Source: Nocardia inohanensis NBRC 100128 (GTDB lineage Bacteria > Actinomycetota > Actinomycetes > Mycobacteriales > Mycobacteriaceae). Taken from it: a DNA stretch of 64,000 bases. The first letter of the stretch is position 1, and every line of letters starts with the position of its first letter. Of the stretch, positions 25,466 to 64,000 are shown in pieces. The notes below the pieces were generated by a model. That model was not told where the DNA came from, made no database searches, and worked only from the letters and a program-made list of their open reading frames with translations. The stretch is taken from assembly GCF_001612945.1 (NCBI RefSeq), contig NZ_BDBK01000002.1:310001-374000 (forward strand). The letters run 5' to 3'. The position numbers and the translations under genes were made by a program.

Positions 25466-26224
25466 ATGACTGTGCACTTCATCGGGGCGGGACCCGGGTC
25501 GGCGGGGCTGCTGACCGTGCGGGCGGTGGAGTTGCTGCGGACCTCGCCCGTCTGCCTGTACGCGGGCACGTATCTGGATCCGGAAGTGCTCGCGCACTGC
25601 GCGCCCGATGCCGAGCTGATCGACACCCAGGGCCTGGATCTGGACGAGATCATCGAGCACTGTGCCCGTGCGCAGCGGGCCGGCAAAGACGTGGCCCGGC
25701 TGTGTTCGGGCGACCCGTCCATTTATTCGGCCCTCACCGAGCAGAAGCGCCGCCTGGACGCCCTCGGCATCCCCTGGGATGTCACCCCCGGCGTCCCCGC
25801 CTACGCGGCCGCCGCGGCCGTCCTGGGCGTAGAACTGACCGTCCCCGAGCAAGTGCAGTCGGTCGTGTTGACGCGCACACAGGCCCGCTCCACGGCGATG
25901 CCCGAATCGGAGTCGCTCGCCAACTTCGCCCGCACCCGAGCCACTTTGGTATTGCACCTCGCTATCACCCGCATCCGCGGTTTGGCGGAGGAGCTCGCCG
26001 CCGACTACGGATCCGACTGCCCGGTCGCCGTCGTCTACCGCGCGAGCCAGCCCGAACAGCTCGTCTTGCGGGGCACTCTCGCCGATATCGCGGACCGCGT
26101 CGAGGCCGCCGGATTGCGGCAAGCCGCCGTGATTCTGGTCGGCCGCGCCCTCGCCGAAACCCTCGATTGCGCCCAATCGCACCTCTACGACCCGGGTCGC
26201 GACAGGACGCATATCACGCGCTGA
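25466..26224 (+). CDS. cobM: Precorrin-4 C11-methyltransferase
   Basis: A 252-residue SAM-dependent methyltransferase of the corrin family. The N-terminal glycine motif is VHFIGAGPGSAGLLTVRAVE, the second motif is ARLCSGDPSIYSALTEQ, and VTPGVPAYAAAAAVLGVELT follows; these are CobM/CbiF signatures. It methylates C11 of precorrin-4 in cobalamin synthesis. The ATG at 25466 (MTVHFIGAG) was chosen; the upstream 78 codons belong to the decayed TetR gene. No other cobalamin gene is in the window, so it is isolated from the pathway here. It may once have been controlled by the lost TetR regulator. Confidence 0.92.
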   Translation: MTVHFIGAGPGSAGLLTVRAVELLRTSPVCLYAGTYLDPEVLAHCAPDAELIDTQGLDLDEIIEHCARAQRAGKDVARLCSGDPSIYSALTEQKRRLDALGIPWDVTPGVPAYAAAAAVLGVELTVPEQVQSVVLTRTQARSTAMPESESLANFARTRATLVLHLAITRIRGLAEELAADYGSDCPVAVVYRASQPEQLVLRGTLADIADRVEAAGLRQAAVILVGRALAETLDCAQSHLYDPGRDRTHITR

Positions 26225-26289
26225 CTGCGTGAAATGGGGTGATAGCCGAGCCCTATGGCCCTTTCTGGTTCCGGCTTGCACCCGGACGG

Positions 26290-26295
26290 TAGATT
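26290..26295 (+). promoter_or_regulatory. Probable -10 element of the NRPS leader
   Basis: TAGATT fits TANNNT. The -35 region around 26267 (GGTTCC) is poor. The predicted transcript start is near 26302-26303, just before the GTTCAGC stem of the leader. Confidence 0.35.
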
Positions 26296-26302
26296 GGACC
26301 GA

Positions 26303-26368
26303 GTGTTCAGCAGCAGGATCGCAACCCAGGCCCCGTCGTGCCCGACGGGTGTGGGCAGGCCCATGTAA
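26303..26368 (+). CDS. Possible leaderless upstream ORF in the NRPS leader
   Basis: GTG at 26303 lies 7 bases after the TAGATT -10 and opens 21 codons (VFSSRIATQAPSC, then PTGVGRPM) ending in ATG-TAA. If transcription starts at 26303, ribosomes would translate straight through the stem-loop leader. No homology is recognised. It contains one Cys and three Pro. This is a weak call, made because leaderless upstream ORFs often control attenuators in actinomycetes. Confidence 0.25.
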   Translation: MFSSRIATQAPSCPTGVGRPM

Positions 26369-26387
26369 CGGGAGCATCGGGCTGAAC
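26305..26387 (+). promoter_or_regulatory. Structured 5' leader of the giant NRPS, family unknown
   Basis: The segment is closed by a perfect 7-bp stem, GTTCAGC (26305-26311) with GCTGAAC (26381-26387). Inside are a hairpin CCCGTCG-TGCC-CGACGGG (26332-26349) and a small TGGG-CAGG-CCCA hairpin (26352-26363). It begins where the transcript should begin and precedes a strong terminator-like hairpin. I compared it from memory with cobalamin, TPP, FMN, SAM-IV, SAH, T-box and ydaO consensus features and found no match. Confidence 0.45.
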
Positions 26388-26433
26388 GCTTAGCCAAGAG
26401 AACATTTTTGTCTGATTGTTACGTGAAGTGAGC

Positions 26434-26485
26434 CCCGAACCTCGGACGTCACGCTAAAAGCGGCGTGGCGTCCGGTTCGGGTTTT
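26434..26485 (+). terminator. Terminator/attenuator hairpin 45 bases before the NRPS start
   Basis: CCCGAACC (26434-26441), GGACG and CACGC pair with GCGTG, CGTCC and GGTTCGGG (26463-26481), giving 18 base pairs with a 2-base bulge, one mismatch and an 8-base loop, followed by TTTT (26482-26485). It lies inside the leader of the NRPS gene, so a transcript reaching the gene must pass it. Confidence 0.65.
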
Positions 26486-26529
26486 CGGCGGGGAGCGCTG
26501 CGCAGAGTGTTCCGGAAACGAGGTTTGGG

Positions 26530-64000
<37,471 letters not shown>

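Noticed and set aside
25232..26224. Continuous 330-codon frame joining a TetR-like start to CobM
   Set aside because: The TetR part is a broken remnant whose own C-terminus lies in another frame, and CobM has its conserved start at 25466. A regulator-enzyme fusion is not supported.
26305..26387. Cobalamin riboswitch, suggested by nearness to cobM
   Set aside because: cobM is upstream, not downstream, of the structure, and the conserved cobalamin-box features are missing.

Overview
The window comes from a high-GC mycolic-acid actinomycete (order Mycobacteriales, most like Nocardia or Rhodococcus). The reasons are a yrbE/mce lipid-import operon, a leucine-catabolic operon in the accD1-accA1-fadE19-maoC-citE order known from Mycobacterium, F420-dependent enzymes, 4-base start/stop overlaps, probable leaderless starts and very high third-position GC. 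No rRNA, tRNA, CRISPR array or intact transposase was seen.

Region 1 (1-3.1 kb, minus strand) is the head of an mce operon: two small membrane proteins, YrbE-A, YrbE-B and the first Mce protein, which runs off the left edge. Region 2 (3.2-7.6 kb) holds small resistance and regulator modules: an SRPBCC protein, a paired SMR exporter with a divergent MarR repressor and two clear palindromic sites, an Rrf2 regulator followed by a terminator and an MFS exporter, and a TetR regulator. Region 3 (7.65-15.8 kb) is one plus-strand operon for leucine/isovalerate breakdown, ending in acetoacetyl-CoA synthetase. The TetR gene diverges from it and is its likely regulator.

Region 4 (15.8-26.2 kb) is mixed: an F420 luciferase-like oxidoreductase, a WYL regulator divergent from an epoxide hydrolase, a DUF4254 protein with odd codon use, a DUF559 protein, a MacB-type ABC transporter divergent from a NarL-type two-component system, a 407-bp nested inverted repeat, an F420/PPOX protein, a decayed TetR gene that keeps its operators, and cobM.

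Region 5 (26.5 kb to the right edge) is a single open reading frame of at least 12,490 codons for a giant NRPS, still open at base 64000. It starts at a TTG codon behind a leader of about 230 nt with a stable stem-loop and a strong terminator-like hairpin. Eleven C-A-T modules are visible, with one epimerase (module 6). By hand-read specificity residues, modules 3, 4, 7 and 9 look like Ser and module 5 like Thr. Modules 2 and 8 share one unassigned code, and modules 10 and 11 share another. The visible product is therefore X1-X2-Ser-Ser-Thr-(D)X6-Ser-X2-Ser-X10-X10-, a Ser-rich peptide, probably N-acylated if the first C domain is a starter type.

The main unexpected feature is a palindromic interspersed repeat that sits in frame inside coding sequence three times: complete in accA1 and in NRPS A4, and as a half copy at the matching place in NRPS A8. 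A second hairpin repeat family accounts for the core of the 407-bp inverted repeat and for the hairpin between two convergent genes.
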